Origin: Kuschelorhynchus macadamiae
Taxonomy: Eukaryota > Arthropoda > Insecta > Coleoptera > Curculionidae
Direction of reading: 5' to 3'
Assembly: GCA_030620095.1 (NCBI GenBank)
Contig: JAUTXW010002378.1
Coordinates: 194,001 to 258,000 of the forward strand
Length of the DNA stretch: 64,000 nt
Shown here: one piece after another, positions 1-36,239 of the stretch
How positions within the stretch are numbered: position 1 is the first letter of the stretch
Layout of the letters: each line of letters starts with the position of its first letter
Program-made: the position numbers and the translations under genes
Notes under the pieces: generated by a model
The model's input: the letters and a program-made list of their open reading frames with translations, nothing else
Database searches by the model: none
What the model was told of the DNA's origin: nothing

Positions 1-1640
1 TTGTAATCACGAAAAATCACTCTCCAAGATCTTTTCAGAACTTCACGTTTTAGGGTCCCTAGATGACTGTCCGTGTGTGTGTCTGTTCGCGGCGTAGCTA
101 AAAAAATACTTATCCGATTGATTTTAAATTTTAGTCAAAAATTAAAGCTCATATGGGGATGACCTGGTAACATTTTGGTGAAAATCCAATATCATCAACG
201 TATCTCAAATTTTACAAAAGCATCACCAATTATGTTGAAATCAAGTTGTAAAATTTTGGTACGAATCCAAGATGGCGAAACAAAATGGCGAGATAATAAA
301 ATATTTAAAAATTCAGTCTGAAAAACTGCTCAATGGTTTGATTTCAAATTATGTGCTATAACTAATTGTGGTATAGGGATCAAGAAGTAAAATAGTGTTA
401 CTAATTCAAGATGGCCGATCAAAATGGCGGCCAAATTAAATGTTGGTAATACGTGAAAAAATTACCCTCTCAGGTTTTACATATCTTTAGGTTTTAGTTA
501 TAGTCGTTATATGCCAAAAAATATGTTTTATCAATTCCTTCGGTCCGTCTGTCGGCCTGTCTGTCTGTCTATCAGTTCGCGGCATAGCTTAAAGACTACT
601 TACCTGATTTACTTCAAATTGTGGTCAATGTACTCATCCAATATCTCAAATGTTGCAAAAAACATCAAGTATTATATTGGAATCAACTGGTAATATTTTG
701 GTACAAATCCAACATGGCGGCTTAATAAAATATTTAAAAATTCAGCATGAAAGACTGCTTAATGGTTTGATTTCAAATTGTGTCTCATAACTAATTGTGG
801 TATAGGGATCAAATAGTAATATTCGGGTACTAATTCAAGGTGGCCGAACAAAATGGTGGCCAAACAAAAAGTATGACATCGTGAAAAAATCATCCTTTCA
901 GGTTTTACACGTCTTTACATTTTAGCGTCCCCAGGTGCGAAAAGAATATGTTTTATCAGTTCCGTCGGTCCGTCTGTCGGTATGTCTAGCTGTGTGTCTA
1001 TCAGTTCGCGGCATAGCTTAAAGACTACTTACCCGATTGACTTCAAATTTTTATCAAGAATTAAGAGTCATATGGGTATGACCTGGTAATATTATGGTAA
1101 AAATCCAAAACGGCGAAACAAAATGTCGGCGTAGTGAAATGTTAAAAAAATATTATGAAAAAACTGCGTATCCAATTTATTTTAAATTTTGCATAAACAT
1201 CAAGTATTATGTTGGAATCAACTGGTAAAATTTTGGTACGAAACCAAGATGGCGGAACAAAATGGCGGTATAATAAAATATTTAAAAATTCAGCCTCAAA
1301 AAACTACTTATTGGATTGATTTCAAATTGTGCGCCATAACTAATTGTGGTATAGGGCTCAACTAGTAAAACTGTGTTACTAATTCAAGATGGCGGACCAA
1401 GATAGCGGTCAAACAAAATTTTTGTAATCCTGAAGAAAATCACCCTCTCAGGATTTACATATCTTCATGTTTTAGCATCCCTAGATGCCAAAAAACATTT
1501 ATCAATTCCGTCGGTCTGTGTGCCAGTTCGCGACATAGCTTAAAAATTACTCACCCGTTTGACTTCAAATTTGACCAAAAATTAAGGGTCATACGGGCCT
1601 GATAATATTTTGGTAAAAATCCAATTTGGCCGAACAGTGT
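1..1640 (+). repeat. array of ~450-bp repeat units, left half
   Basis: Four imperfect units follow one another. Each contains a phrase around GTTCGCGGCATAGCTTAAA (near 88, 574, 1000 and 1526), then a stretch reading roughly ATTTCAAATTTTGG, then one or more phrases like AATCCAAGATGGCGGAACAA. Spacing of the phrase is about 430-525 bases. No open frame longer than 60 codons lies here, so the unit looks non-coding. The same family recurs, always incomplete, at 1860-3050 (opposite strand), 4700-5400, 6340-6540, 20540-20760 and 58970-59750. It behaves like a dispersed satellite-like or non-autonomous transposon sequence. I do not recognise a named family. Confidence 0.7.
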
Positions 1641-1711
1641 TAAAAAACGTTGGTTAGAGTGGTGTATTATTTGAGTTTAAGATCCAGTAAAAAAAAGTAT
1701 TTTTTTAAATT

Positions 1712-1745
1712 GTCGACGTTTCGCAACTAATTGTTGCATCCTTAG
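1712..1745 (-). other. degenerate hammerhead-like retroelement end
   Basis: Read on the minus strand this is CTAAGGA, an extra T, a 5-bp stem GCAAC/GTTGC with a 5-nt loop, then GAAA and CGTCGAC. That is the layout of a hammerhead ribozyme core (CUGANGA, stem II, GAAA), but the invariant G in CUGANGA is A here. It resembles the better conserved motif at 62380-62422 and ends next to a (TA)n tract. Hammerhead motifs are known in Penelope-like retroelements; assignment to that group is inference. Confidence 0.35.
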
Positions 1746-1748
1746 AAC

Positions 1749-1852
<104 letters not shown>

Positions 1853-1859
1853 TGTCTTT

Positions 1860-3050
1860 TTAAACATTGTGTCCACCATAACCCAATATGGTGGAACAAA
1901 ATTTTAACATTTGTATTTTTATTGGATCCCTACCAATATTTTACCAGTTTCCTCCTATGCCACACTTGATTTTTCGGCTTAATTTAAAATAAACTGAATA
2001 AGTTGTTTTAACATTGGCACACACCGTTTTTTTGTTACCTCCTGTTGAATTCGTACAAGTAAGTTTATCCATTTATCACATTTAATTTTTCTGCAGAATT
2101 TAAAGTCAACTGAATAAGGTTTATTTACGTTGATTTTTTAATCATTTTACTTGGTCGCCAATTTGTTATGCCATCTTGAATTCGTACCACAACTTTACTA
2201 GTTTATCTCTATATCACAATGATCGCACAACATTTTAAATTAAGCTAATAAGTAATTTTTCAGGCTGATTTTCCAAATACTTTATAAGCCGTCATTTTGT
2301 TTTCCTATATGGATTCATAGCAAAATGTTACCAGTTCGTTCCAATGTAACAACTGATTTTTGTGAAGTTAAACTGGATAATTAGTTTTTAGTAATAATTT
2401 CTGTAACGTATCACTAGGCCGCCATCTTGTTCTGGCATATTGAATTTTTGACTAAAATTGTCATTTCTGGTAAGTGGTTTTAAAGCTATACCGAAAATTG
2501 GCAGACAGGCCGACATATCAACAGGCAGACCGACGGAATTGATAAAACATCTTTTTTGGAATCTTGGGACGCTAAAACGTGAAGATATGTAAGACCTGAC
2601 CATTTTGTTCTACCAATTTTAATTCGTACCACAATTTTACTAATTGATCTCTATACCACAAATCACAATTAGTTATGACACAAAATTTGAAATCAATCCA
2701 TTAAGTAGTGTTTTCAGGCTGAATTTTTACATATTTTATTAGGCCGCCATTTTGTTTCGCCGTCTTGGATTCGTATCAAAATTTTATCAGTTGATTCCTA
2801 CGTAATTCTTGATTTTTGACGTAAATTGGATAAGCTGTTTTTTAGTAATAATTTTTTGAACATGTCACTAAGCCGCCGTTTATTAGATTTTTAGCAAAAT
2901 ATTACCAGGTCATCCCATATGACCCTTAATTTTTTACCAAAATTTCAAGTTAATCGGGTAGCCGCGAAGAGACAGGCAGATAGACCATCGGAATTGAGAA
3001 AACATTTTTTTTGCATCTAGGGACCCTGAAACGTAAAGATTTGATTATAA
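1860..3050 (-). repeat. array of ~450-bp repeat units, right (inverted) half
   Basis: The same phrases as in 1-1640 occur in reverse complement, for example CGCCATTTTGTTTCGCC near 2747, CTTGGATTCG near 2764, and CGAAGAGACAGGCAGATAGA near 2965. Together with 1-1640 this makes an imperfect inverted repeat of about 3 kb with a (TA)n centre. The arms differ clearly in sequence, so the inversion is old. Confidence 0.65.
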
Positions 3051-3119
3051 TACTTTCTTTTACGAGAGATTTTAAAATACTTTCTGCAAATCAGCGTAAA
3101 TATATAGAAACTTTACTGC

Positions 3120-3790
3120 AGAAATTTAAAATGTAGACATGTAAAAGTGCTACTACACCCACAGAACTTGGATTTCAGCTCAAGCAAGCAAAACCTAACG
3201 AACAGATAGAAAAACCATATCAAAATCTCATTGGATCGCTAATGTATTTAGCAGATGCGACACGTCCAGATATTGCATACGCAGTTAGTTGTTTGACTCA
3301 ATTTAATATATGCCACAGCACTCAACATTGAGCAGCTGCAAAAAGAATACTAAGGTATTTGAATCGTAGGAAATATATGGGTCTAAATTTCTAAAAGCCC
3401 GGAAAAAGGATAGTAGGTTATGCAGATGCTTAATGGGGATCATGTTCAGTTGATCGAAGCTCATATACAAGATATTATTTTCTATTCGCTGGGTCATCTG
3501 TCAACTGTAAACCAAAAAAGCAACGAACAGTTGCACTCGCCACTGGCACAAGCATCTACAGAAACTATTCATTTTATAAATTTGGCAAATATGGGTTTCA
3601 AACAAGATAAAATTTTAATAGAAAATGACAGCCAAGTTGTTTCTTTATCACGTTTTGGATTAGTTGTTAATGTATGATCCAAATTTTTCCATGTAGTGAC
3701 CAAAGCGTGAAGGAATTTTCCCTGTAAGATTTTTGTTTTGGATTGCCTATATATAACATTTATAGTGATAAGCAAAAGTGACTGTACGCA
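3120..3790 (+). pseudogene. Ty1/copia reverse transcriptase-RNase H remnant
   Basis: The conceptual translation from about 3150 contains LIGSLMYLADATRPDIAYAV and, after an in-frame stop, AAAKRILRYL, the classic end of the copia reverse transcriptase region. Further on, GYADA followed by KKQRTVALATG matches the copia RNase H start, and GFKQDKILIENDSQ matches its middle. Several frame changes and stops (TGA at 3328, TAA at 3393 and 3432) show it is dead. No integrase, gag or LTR is visible, so this is a 3' fragment. It ends about 75 bases before the start codon of the sorbitol dehydrogenase gene, so it probably lies within that gene's promoter region. Confidence 0.8.
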
Positions 3791-3840
3791 GAAGTAGTAC
3801 TATTATAAATAAACACGTCGCAGTAATACAGCAATATTGA

Positions 3841-3866
3841 ATGAGAAATTGCTTTGCCGCTGAAAC
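3841..3866 (+). promoter_or_regulatory. sorbitol dehydrogenase 5' leader with upstream ATG
   Basis: An ATG at 3841 lies 26 bases before the chosen start in another frame. It opens a 28-codon frame that runs through the start codon and ends at TGA 3925-3927, just past the exon 1 donor. If the transcript begins upstream of 3841 this would be an overlapping upstream reading frame that could lower translation. The transcription start is not visible; a possible TATA-like TATATAA lies at 3750, inside the copia remnant. Confidence 0.3.
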
Positions 3867-23876
<20,010 letters not shown>

Positions 23877-24083
23877 TTTTATTAATTATATTATAAAAAA
23901 AATAATTCATAATGCACTGCGTAAGTGAAACGTAAACAAAGTAGAACTTTTAAAAGAAAGCAAAAATGTTACTTTCTTTAATACTTAATTAACGATTTTA
24001 TTTTGTTGTAAACATATGTTGACTCAAGAATTCATTGTTTTGTTTAGAGACATAACTTTTATTTTTGTAAATAAAATAATAAA
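23877..24083 (+). terminator. sorbitol dehydrogenase 3' UTR and poly(A) signals
   Basis: AT-rich trailer with two AATAAA signals, at 24070-24075 and 24078-24083, about 200 bases after the stop codon. They are the likeliest cleavage signals of this gene; the exact site is not visible. Confidence 0.6.
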
Positions 24084-24603
24084 CATCCGTTTTAATGTTA
24101 GATGCCTTTTATAGGTTGATTTTGTTTATCAATTGCTTATTGTAATTGTAAATTTGTCTACGTAAAGTAAACTAAGTAGACTTCTAAACAAAAAGTAATA
24201 AGACTTGCAAAAAATGTCTTGTAATACTCATTGAGAACACATGACGACAAGACCCATATAGATTTAAACAGGACTCTCCTCTCGTATCCTTTTAAACCGG
24301 TTAAGCAGCTACGAATTCGGGAGTTGCTAAATGGGTAATAATAACTTCTAAAATAACTACGAAAATAAATTGCCATTACAGAGAAGATGAAACTCATTAT
24401 ACAGGCAGTAGCGTAACTAGAGCACGAGTAAGAGGGAAGGGCACAACAGAGTTCACATAAACATAACTTCACATAACATACAACGGATATCTAAACTTGG
24501 TGTATATATATATATTTATGTACCATTTATCTATACCAAATTTCGTTTTGATACATCAAATACTTTAAAAGTTATGCCCTGTCTAATAGATTCGTTGACA
24601 CAC

Positions 24604-24605
<2 letters not shown>
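24084..24605. other. intergenic stretch without recognised content
   Basis: Only low-information sequence and a piece near 24411 reading GCAGTAGCGTAACTAG that resembles the end of the 20136 MITE type. A minus-strand open frame of about 100 codons here has no family resemblance. Confidence 0.5.

Positions 24606-24685
<80 letters not shown>
24606..24685. repeat. (TA)n microsatellite
   Basis: TA run that directly abuts the left end of foldback unit A. Confidence 0.97.
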
Positions 24686-27097
<2,412 letters not shown>

Positions 27098-27101
<4 letters not shown>

Positions 27102-28800
27102 GATAGAGAACATAGGGTACACGCTCTAAAGGTTAGGAAACTTAGGTGTTTTTAGTAACTTATATTAAATGGAACCCAGCATATTTTTTTTCGTAGTCGT
27201 ATTCTGTGTAAAATTCACTTCCCAATGATGTTTCACAACTTATATTTTTCCTCCAAAATGACGGCACTAAAACCGGTTTTCTGAAAAACGTTATATTCAC
27301 CATATAACATATAAAACAAACTGTGTGTGTCAAACTTCTGAGGATCTGAGGTGACCTGATTAAAATGAAACTTTGGTTTCATTTTAATCAGGTGGTTAGA
27401 AAAATCATGAAAGCATATTATTGTGTTTTTATCAAAATATCACGCCTTTTGGAAAAAAAACTTAAAATGTTTACTTTTATTTTAAATTTTCTACCAAAAT
27501 TTAAATTGGACCTTGTATATTTTATTTATCCGTTTAATTTCACGTTAAATTATGTTTCCAATAATGCGCCACACGCTAATCCTTTTGTCGTTAAATTACA
27601 ATATTTGGATTTTTGCTCCGAAGTAAATAATTTGTTATCCGGGAACCTACTAAATCAAAGATTACCATTTTTATTAGTTAAACTATGTTAGATTTATTTA
27701 GCCTTAATTTTTAGTAAACAATAACAGTCTTCTATTTAGTCTCAACATGTGTCAGCTTCGTTTATAACATTTAAATTTAAATGACCAGGCCTAGGTTGTT
27801 TTTACCTATACCCCTATAAGCAGTGTTAGCGAATCTAATACTCTAATATCAGTTTATAGAAATTGGTAAACTGACCATTTTTATCTTTATAAAAATAATT
27901 TTTTAAAATTTTCGCTTATATTAATTTTAAGATTAATGATTTCTAGATGCTTGCTTACGATCATTCAATGTAAATGCAGCTTTAATCGCATACATTGAGA
28001 AAAAGTAGTAGGCTATGAAAAACAAAATAGCATAATAGGGCCATCATTATGAAGGCCTTTATTAGGCCTTGCATCCTTATCTGGATTGGCAGTTGTAGTT
28101 GTAGCATGCGATTTAAGCTGCATTTACGTTGGTCCATAGTAAGCAACCATTTAGAAACAATTAACTTAAAATTAATATAAGTGGAAATTATTTTAAAATG
28201 CTTTTATTAATTAACCGTCACGTTTTTATAAAAATTAAATGGCTAGTTTACCTATTTCTATAAAATGAAATATTGATATTAGACTATTAGAATCGCTAAC
28301 ACTGCTTATACAGGTGTGGGTATAAAATAGCCAACCTAGGCCTGGTCATTTAAGTTTAAATGTTATAAACAAATCTGACACATGTTGAGACTAAATAGAA
28401 TACTTAGTTATTGTCTGCTAAAAATGATGATGGCAAATAAATCTAACATAGTTTAACCAATAAAAAGGTTAATTTTGATTTAGCAGTTTCTCCGATAAAA
28501 AATTATGTAGCTCGGAGGAAAAAATTGAAATATTATTGTAATTTAACGACAAAAGGATAACTTGTGGCACATTATTGGCAAAGTAATTTAACAAGAAATT
28601 TATCGGATAAATAAAATATACAAGATCCAATTTAAACTTTGGCAGAAAATTTACATTAAAAGTAGTCATTTTAATTTTTTTTTCGAAGAGGCATAATATT
28701 TTGAGAAAAACATAGTTTCATTTTAATCAGGTCACCTCAGAAGTTTGACACTGTCTTTTGTTCTATATGTTATATGGTGAATATAACGTTTTTCAGAAAA
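27098..28800. mobile_element. foldback element, unit A' (inverted, truncated)
   Basis: Inverted copy of unit A starting GGGTGATAGAGAACATAGGG. Relative to unit A it lacks the last 250 or so bases, breaking off within the phrase CGTTTTTCAGAAAA at 28800, where segment S1 begins. Confidence 0.8.
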
Positions 28801-29563
28801 CTTTGCTGATACTATTACGAATTCTGCTCTGACGAGTTATCATCCATTATGTCTTCTCTAGCTAATCAATCAATCCTTACAAAAATCGATCTTTAAATTA
28901 GAATAAAAGATAATGGGTGAATTAAAAAACGACAATTTTATTTTCTGTTTTTAATTACTTCTACTTGGACGTAACGTGATCATTTTTCATTGACTTAAAT
29001 GATATATATTATATTTAAAATACCATACTGAATTACAATAAGTAAAGTATTATAATTTATTAAAAATAAAATTTAGTAAAAATTGTGAGACGTTATTGCA
29101 CTGGTGTTATAGTAAACAAATGAAAAATCACTCAATATTTAATTATATTTATATGTATTTCAAAATAATATAAATTAAATCCTATTTTATATGACAAGAG
29201 TCAATTTGTTTATTAATGTTATTTTACAACCTCATGTTCCTAAGGCTAGTACTTCTGATATAACTAACCTACCTATAACTATCTTTATTATAGTATTGCC
29301 ATTGAACTAGGATTAAGCAAACAATTTTTATCATAGGACAAAATTTTGGACGGACTGTCGTCTAATACAAGGGCGCATCCTTGCCCAATCAGTGTAGACT
29401 CTTGGTCAAAGTAGTAGTGCTAAGTAGCACCTAGACAGGAACCTGCCGCCGCGCCGCCGTGACCGGGGGGATACAGACGCGGCAGCAGAAATTCTCGGTC
29501 ATGTCGGAAACTGGAACAATCTCGATCATGTCGGAACCTGGATTAGGCGAGGACAGTCGAAAT
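28801..29563. repeat. duplicated segment S, copy 1
   Basis: 28801-29347 matches 30591-31137 at a constant offset of 1790 bases with a handful of mismatches and no indel. From 29348 the match resumes at 31507 (offset 2159), so copy 1 lacks the 369 bases at 31138-31506. The last part (29348-29563) corresponds to sequence just upstream of the LINE reverse transcriptase fragment at 31800. Confidence 0.85.
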
Positions 29564-29566
29564 AGA

Positions 29567-30590
<1,024 letters not shown>

Positions 30591-31506
30591 TTTTGCTGAT
30601 ACTATTACGAATTCTGCTCTGACGAGTTATCATCCATTATACCTTCTCTAGCTAATCAATCAATCCTTACAAAAATCGATCTTTAAATTAGAATAAAAGA
30701 TAATGGGTGAATTAAAAAATGACAATTTTATTTTGTGTTTTTAATTACTTCTACTTGGACGTAACGTGATCTTTTCTCATTGACTTAAATGATATATATT
30801 ATATTTAAAATACCATACTGAATTACAATAAGCAAAGTATTATAATTTATTCAAAATAAAATTTAGAAAAAATTGTGAGACGTTATTGCACTTGTGTTAT
30901 AGTAAAGAAATGAAAAATCACTCAATATTTAATTATATTTATATGTATTTCAAAATAATATAAATTGAATCCTATTTTATATGACAAGAGTCAATTTGTT
31001 TATTAATGTTATTTTACAACCTCATGTTCCTAAGGCTAGTACTTCTGATATAACTAACCTACCTATAACTATCTTTATTATAGAATTGCCATTGAACTAG
31101 GATTAAGCAAACAATTTTTATCATAGGACAAAATTTTATGTGCTGATGCAAATTTGGTTAATGCAATTCAAGTTGATAAGTATTTATGTATTCCATTTAC
31201 TACCAAAAATCTTGAAACTCTTTGGAATTATACTCTTTGGCGGAATTACCAAGCCAGGTAATTGCGCTCACTTAGGGTGAAATCCGCCTAAATGGGAGCA
31301 TATACATCGTCTTCATAACTATCAGATATTTTGACGATTAAGTGCCCATTTAGCTTGCCCCAAGTCCAGCCAAAGAAGAACGCCACAAAAAGCTCCCGTG
31401 GTTGCTTGGCCGTGTCCGAAAGTTGTCCCAGTAACTTTTAAAGCCGAGACCCTAAGGAGGCGGGTCGGGCGGTAGCCACATAATAATGAAGGTTACGCAC
31501 TCCCTT
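30591..31506. repeat. duplicated segment S, copy 2
   Basis: 30591-31137 is the near-identical counterpart of 28801-29347. 31138-31506 is present only in this copy; it is GC-richer (for example CCCAAGTCCAGCCAAAGAAG) and probably belongs to the 5' region of the LINE fragment that follows. Confidence 0.8.
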
Positions 31507-32690
31507 GGACGGACAGTCGTCTAATACAAGGGCGCATCCTTGCTCAATCAGTGTTGAATCTTGGTCAAAGTAGTAGTGCTAAGTAGCACCTAGACAGGAA
31601 CCTGCCGCCGTGATCGGGGGGATACAGACGCGGCAGCAGAAATTCTCGGTCATGTCGGAAACTGGAACAATCTCGATCATGTCGGAAACTGGATTAGGCG
31701 AGGACAGTCGAAAGAGTACCAGGGAGGATCACCCACATTTTACACCCTCCTATACATACTCACTGGAGAAATTGAGACAAGGGCATCCATAAAATAGGCA
31801 GTGGGTGAGTTCTGGTCCCGAAGGAATTATTCCCGCAATGATAGAGGCAGGTCTAGATATACTCCCCCCGAGTTTGGAGAGGGAGACTAGGGCAAACATA
31901 GCATTAGGCTATGTTTCCATAACGTGAAGATCGGCAAATGTGATCTTGATCCACAAAGCAGGGAAGAAAGACTACAGCGCACTTAAATCTTTCAGAGCAA
32001 TTAGCTTGCCGTTTTTTCTAATACTTAGATGGCGGACAGATGTCTAATAGAGAACACTTTTATAGAGTATCCACTGTACAACATGCATACAGCAGAGACT
32101 GCTCTCCCAGACAGTGTCAAAGAAAGCGGAAAAGGCTGTAGCAGATAAGGAAGTAGCACTGTCACTCTTCTTCGACCTGGAAGATGACTTTGTTAAAGCC
32201 AGGATATCAACCATTTGCAGAGTCAGAGGAGCAGCAGATCTTCCGGTGAGCTGGGTGAAATCTGCGCTTCTAAGCCGGACGGTTAGTGCTTCCATGGGAG
32301 ACTGCCAAGTTGAGGCTCTGGTGCGAAGCGGCTTCCTTCAGGGGAGTTATATCTCGCTACGCCTCTGATACAATCTAAGGGCTTTTATGCGCAGGCGTAC
32401 GCAGACGAGGGCCTTGCTATCGTGACAGGCAATTTCTTAAAAACAGTCTGTAAACGAATGCAAGGGGAGTGTAGGATAATTGAACAATGGTGCCCTGTGC
32501 GGGACTCTCAGTCAATCCAGACAAGACTTAAACTTAAACTCTTTACCAAGAGAAGGAATTTAGCAGGATTTACATCACGAAATCCGTACCAGAGACTTCA
32601 CCCCTCGCAGTCAAAAATCTCGGGGTGGTTATGGATACTAAACTGACGTAGAAACCACAGGTCGAACAGGTAACCAATGTAAATTACGGG
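31507..32690 (+). pseudogene. R1/Jockey-like LINE reverse transcriptase fragment
   Basis: Translations in several frames give the expected order of motifs: GPEGIIPAMIEAGLDILPPS (31815 on), ANIALGYVS, HKAGKKDYSALKSFRAISLP, EKAVADKEVALSLFFDLED, RGAADLPVSWVKSALLSRTV, then FYAQAYADE (32377 on) where YADD is the catalytic box, and MQGECRIIEQWC. A late VKNLGVVMD also fits. Multiple frameshifts and stops, and the YADD to YADE change, make it inactive. It lacks the endonuclease domain and the C-terminus. Its codons are GC-richer than its surroundings. Confidence 0.8.
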
Positions 32691-33450
32691 AAAAAGAACC
32701 TTTTTTGACAGTTGTCAAAATATGTTTTCCAAATTACGCCAGTAAAACTAAAATAAAATATTTATTAAGTCATAAGCATATGCGCAGTGTAGAAAATGTG
32801 CGGAAAAACGAGAACATTTGGCAAAGTGCATTCATTACTTATACGGAAGTGGCACTTTTTTTACACTAAATAGAGGTAATTCCGTGTCTGACAATAGTTT
32901 TGCAAAATTATTAATTAATTTCGGATATGCACGTCATAACCTAGTCTATGCCCCTACTTAGTCGAGAACTTTAACCATGTGGTGCAAGTACAACCAAAAC
33001 GAGTGTCCACGCATTGCCCCATTTTATTCTGTCCCCACCATCCGTGGCTATCATAGAAGATATACAAGTAAGCTGCTGTCGTGAGATCGTATATATTTAT
33101 TATAAAAAGCATTATGTAAAGTTTACACCAGAGAGTTCGATATAAAAACCGGGTCTTGTAAACAATTAAACCCACGGAATTTGACAACTTTTTTATATAA
33201 AATAGAAAGTTTACCTTCATTTAACTGCTTTAAGAAAACAAAAGGAATGGATGAACCATTTTTTCTATTAAAAAAACCAAAAAGAAATTCGATATTTTCA
33301 CTGTATTCCAATGCGCCATATTCCTTAATCGGACAATTTGACAGGGTATACTGCATTGTTGCCAAACTTACATTATTGTATGGAGCTTAAATTTTTCATT
33401 TTTGTCTCCCGACAGTAACGCATTTGGACCCCTGTGTTGATCCCAAATAT
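32691..33450. other. unassigned stretch with overlapping open frames
   Basis: Two open frames of 70-80 codons overlap antisense at 33123-33390. The plus frame includes PFFLLKKPKRNSIFSLYSNA; neither resembles a family I know. A remnant of a transposon is the likeliest explanation, but I cannot show it. Confidence 0.3.
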
Positions 33451-33608
33451 TAGACTTTCGCCAGTGATGCACTTCGCTGTCGTTCGCCTTTTATATTAGG
33501 GCTTTAATGATGATGCCTACGGCGCCTAACCTGGTGCTAACCCGGTACCAATCTACCTAGTGCGGTCAACACTAATCAACAAGGGGGTGCATCACTGGCG
33601 AAAGCCTA
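33451..33608. mobile_element. 158-bp MITE with 22-bp inverted ends
   Basis: TAGACTTTCGCCAGTGATGC at the left is mirrored by GCATCACTGGCGAAAGCCTA at the right with one mismatch. The interior carries CCTAACCTGGTGCTAACCCG. No target duplication is obvious. Confidence 0.75.
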
Positions 33609-33621
33609 ACATATACTAATG

Positions 33622-33757
33622 TTAGACTTTCGCCAGTGATGCCCTGCGCTGTTGTTCGTTTTTTAGGGCTTTAACGATGACTCCTACGGCAACTAACCTG
33701 GTGCTAACCCGGTACCAATCCACCTAGTGCCTTCGCGCTCCTGCTGGTACCGATCCA
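33622..33757 (+). mobile_element. second, truncated copy of the 158-bp MITE
   Basis: Starts TTAGACTTTCGCCAGTGATG 171 bases after the first copy, in the same orientation, and shares the interior CTAACCTGGTGCTAACCCGG. The right inverted end is missing. Confidence 0.75.
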
Positions 33758-36174
33758 CAACCCTCAAATGCATTTTGTTTTTCTTATACAATTTATATAT
33801 ATCATATATAAAATAAACTTGGCAACGTAGGATCCCCAGGACACTGGATTTCCGTTCAACAGACGACCCTCCCTCTCTCTATTTAGCAGTTGTAATTATG
33901 TTTAAAAACGATTAATAATGTCTAATATAGTAATTACTTCTAACTTTTAGTTAGAAATAATCATTTTTGTGTTATAAAGCATTATAATATAATCAGTCTT
34001 CTACGTAGTTCATAAATTAAGTTTATGAAAAATATGTTTTTAGCGATACGTCAAAAACAAGTGCAGTGCAACTTTCCGAAACCTTAGTTTTTTTGGATAT
34101 AATTTGAAAAAGTGCCTCATCCATAAATTTTTGTGTATAGGAATTATTTAAAAAAGGTAATCTTTCAAATGTAATTTTAAATTTGTTAAATTCCATGGGT
34201 AAAATTCTTTACAAGAGCCATAAAAACCTATTAATCTCTTTCTTAAAAAGCAGAAAACTAAATAACTTTCAAAAAAACATTCATAGCTAGCTGGCCCTAA
34301 GCCAATGTTATCCACACATATCTTCCTAAAAACTATTCTGGAGAACATAGTGGGCGGCAGGAATGATTTTTGCTATCCTTTTAAACACAAGAGGTAATGG
34401 AAGATAAGGCCTGCTCGGCCAGAGTATGACAATTTACTTGACTCAAATATAACCGTTTAAAATACAGGTAAATAAAGACTTTAAGAACAGTCAAAGCTTC
34501 TACCATAATATTATATCCATTTGTTGTTAAACTAAAAGTTTTGACTTGACATCATAAGCCCTTCAGGCAAATCAACAAGAGGCAAGTTGAATCGAATTTT
34601 TTCAAAACACTGCAACAATAAATGCATAAAATATAAGCCAGTCGACAACTTATATGAGGTACCTCTAGAGCTCCAAAATAGGGGTATCTCAAAAATTTGA
34701 TTTTTTGTTTGAAGAGGTATTTTCAAAATTTCTTCAGAATATGAAAGATATAGTTAAAATACACTGTTTATGAAAGTTTGAACCAAATCAGTCTCATAGA
34801 ATTTTTTTTACAGCTTAGAATAGGCTCATAACTAAACTGAAAGGTATATTTTGTCATAAATTTTTCCCCCATAGCGTCTAAACGAAAAGTGATAAAAATA
34901 TAATTTATTAAGAAAAAAATGCATATTTTCACAACATCTTTCGAACTAAACAGTTACTCGATTTTTAAGAATTTTTTGTTTTTATTTTCAACGCGGGAAA
35001 TTTTTGATCGAAAAGATACAGCTGATCGGTCGGAACTTTTACAAATTTTAACTTAGCGCGCTCATTCTGGTATTAAAAGATAGGGAAAAATAAATCATTT
35101 CGTCTATCAAGATTAACATTTTTTCAAATTTCGAACGGTAAGTATGATTTTGATCGATTTTCACTTTACATTTAAAACCTCCGTACGCTGCACAATAACT
35201 CTTCTAAGGCCACGGCGACGCGACGATGCCCACATAAAGTATACGTGGAGTACTATTAAATAATGTAAGAATGCCCTGGTTAAATAAACCTGTTGATTTT
35301 TCATGAAATTTAGAAATGAACAACATTCCCAGAATGCCAAGATTGCAATTTCGCTCTGATTGGTCCAAACGTGCATTTCGGGCGGAGACCGTGGATCGCT
35401 AATAAAACCAGGGCGCTTTTTGGCAAGGAATAAATTTTTCCTATAAAGGGGGTTGCACGTCGGAGCTTCTATCTGAAATTTTGCGTAGCACTTAGCTCAG
35501 AAGTAGGATTTTTGCTCGTATGATTCGCCAAGTCATACATACATTGCTGGGGTAATCGGAAGAACAGAAGATAAACTGGTGCTCTAAATTATCGAGCAGA
35601 GGATACGACAGGTAAACGGCCTTCCGAGTTTTGACTTTTTGCAATCCCATTTGAAGCTATTAGTCAACCCTTTGTGCTTAATAATTATTTTGGCGAAATC
35701 TTACAAAGTGTTTATTATTTTATTTGAAGTAATCCGGTAGTGCATTTAATTCCTTTGAAGTGTTTCAAAATTTCCGAGTTTTCATTTCTTAGCCTTCAGC
35801 AGGGTTGACTTTAATTTTTTTAATTTGTTTTTTTCAAAAAGTGAACTTACTCATAATATTCAAAGTTAACAATTTTTTCTCGTTGAACTATTGAAACATT
35901 TAACAACTTATTTGAACATTTAAACATTTTTGTAACTGACTTGTGTTATATTTTAGAATGAATTAATTTTTGATAAATTGTTTAATTGATGACTGATCAC
36001 AACCCTATGTTGGCAATATTAGTGTTATCTGATAGTTTCTCCAAGTTCGTGATCCTCATATTTATTAAATTGCTTAATAATATTGTAGCTTTTAAATAAA
36101 TAACTTTTGCTAATTTTTAAAGTGTCATTAAAACCAAACAAATTTTGTTTTCCAATTTTGTCAAATACTGCGAG

Positions 36175-36176
<2 letters not shown>
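33758..36176. other. 2.4-kb stretch without recognised content
   Basis: No coding similarity found on either strand. 35390-35620 is somewhat less AT-rich, with ACCAGGGCGCTTTTTGGCAA and other non-repetitive sequence that could be an exon, leader or LTR; I cannot decide. Confidence 0.4.

Positions 36177-36234
<58 letters not shown>
36177..36234. repeat. (TA)n microsatellite
   Basis: Short pure TA run. Confidence 0.97.
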
Positions 36235-36237
<3 letters not shown>

Positions 36238-36239
36238 AC

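Noticed and set aside
33123..33390. Two antisense overlapping open frames of about 70-80 codons
   Set aside because: No family resemblance, no splice or start context, and both strands are open equally, as expected by chance.
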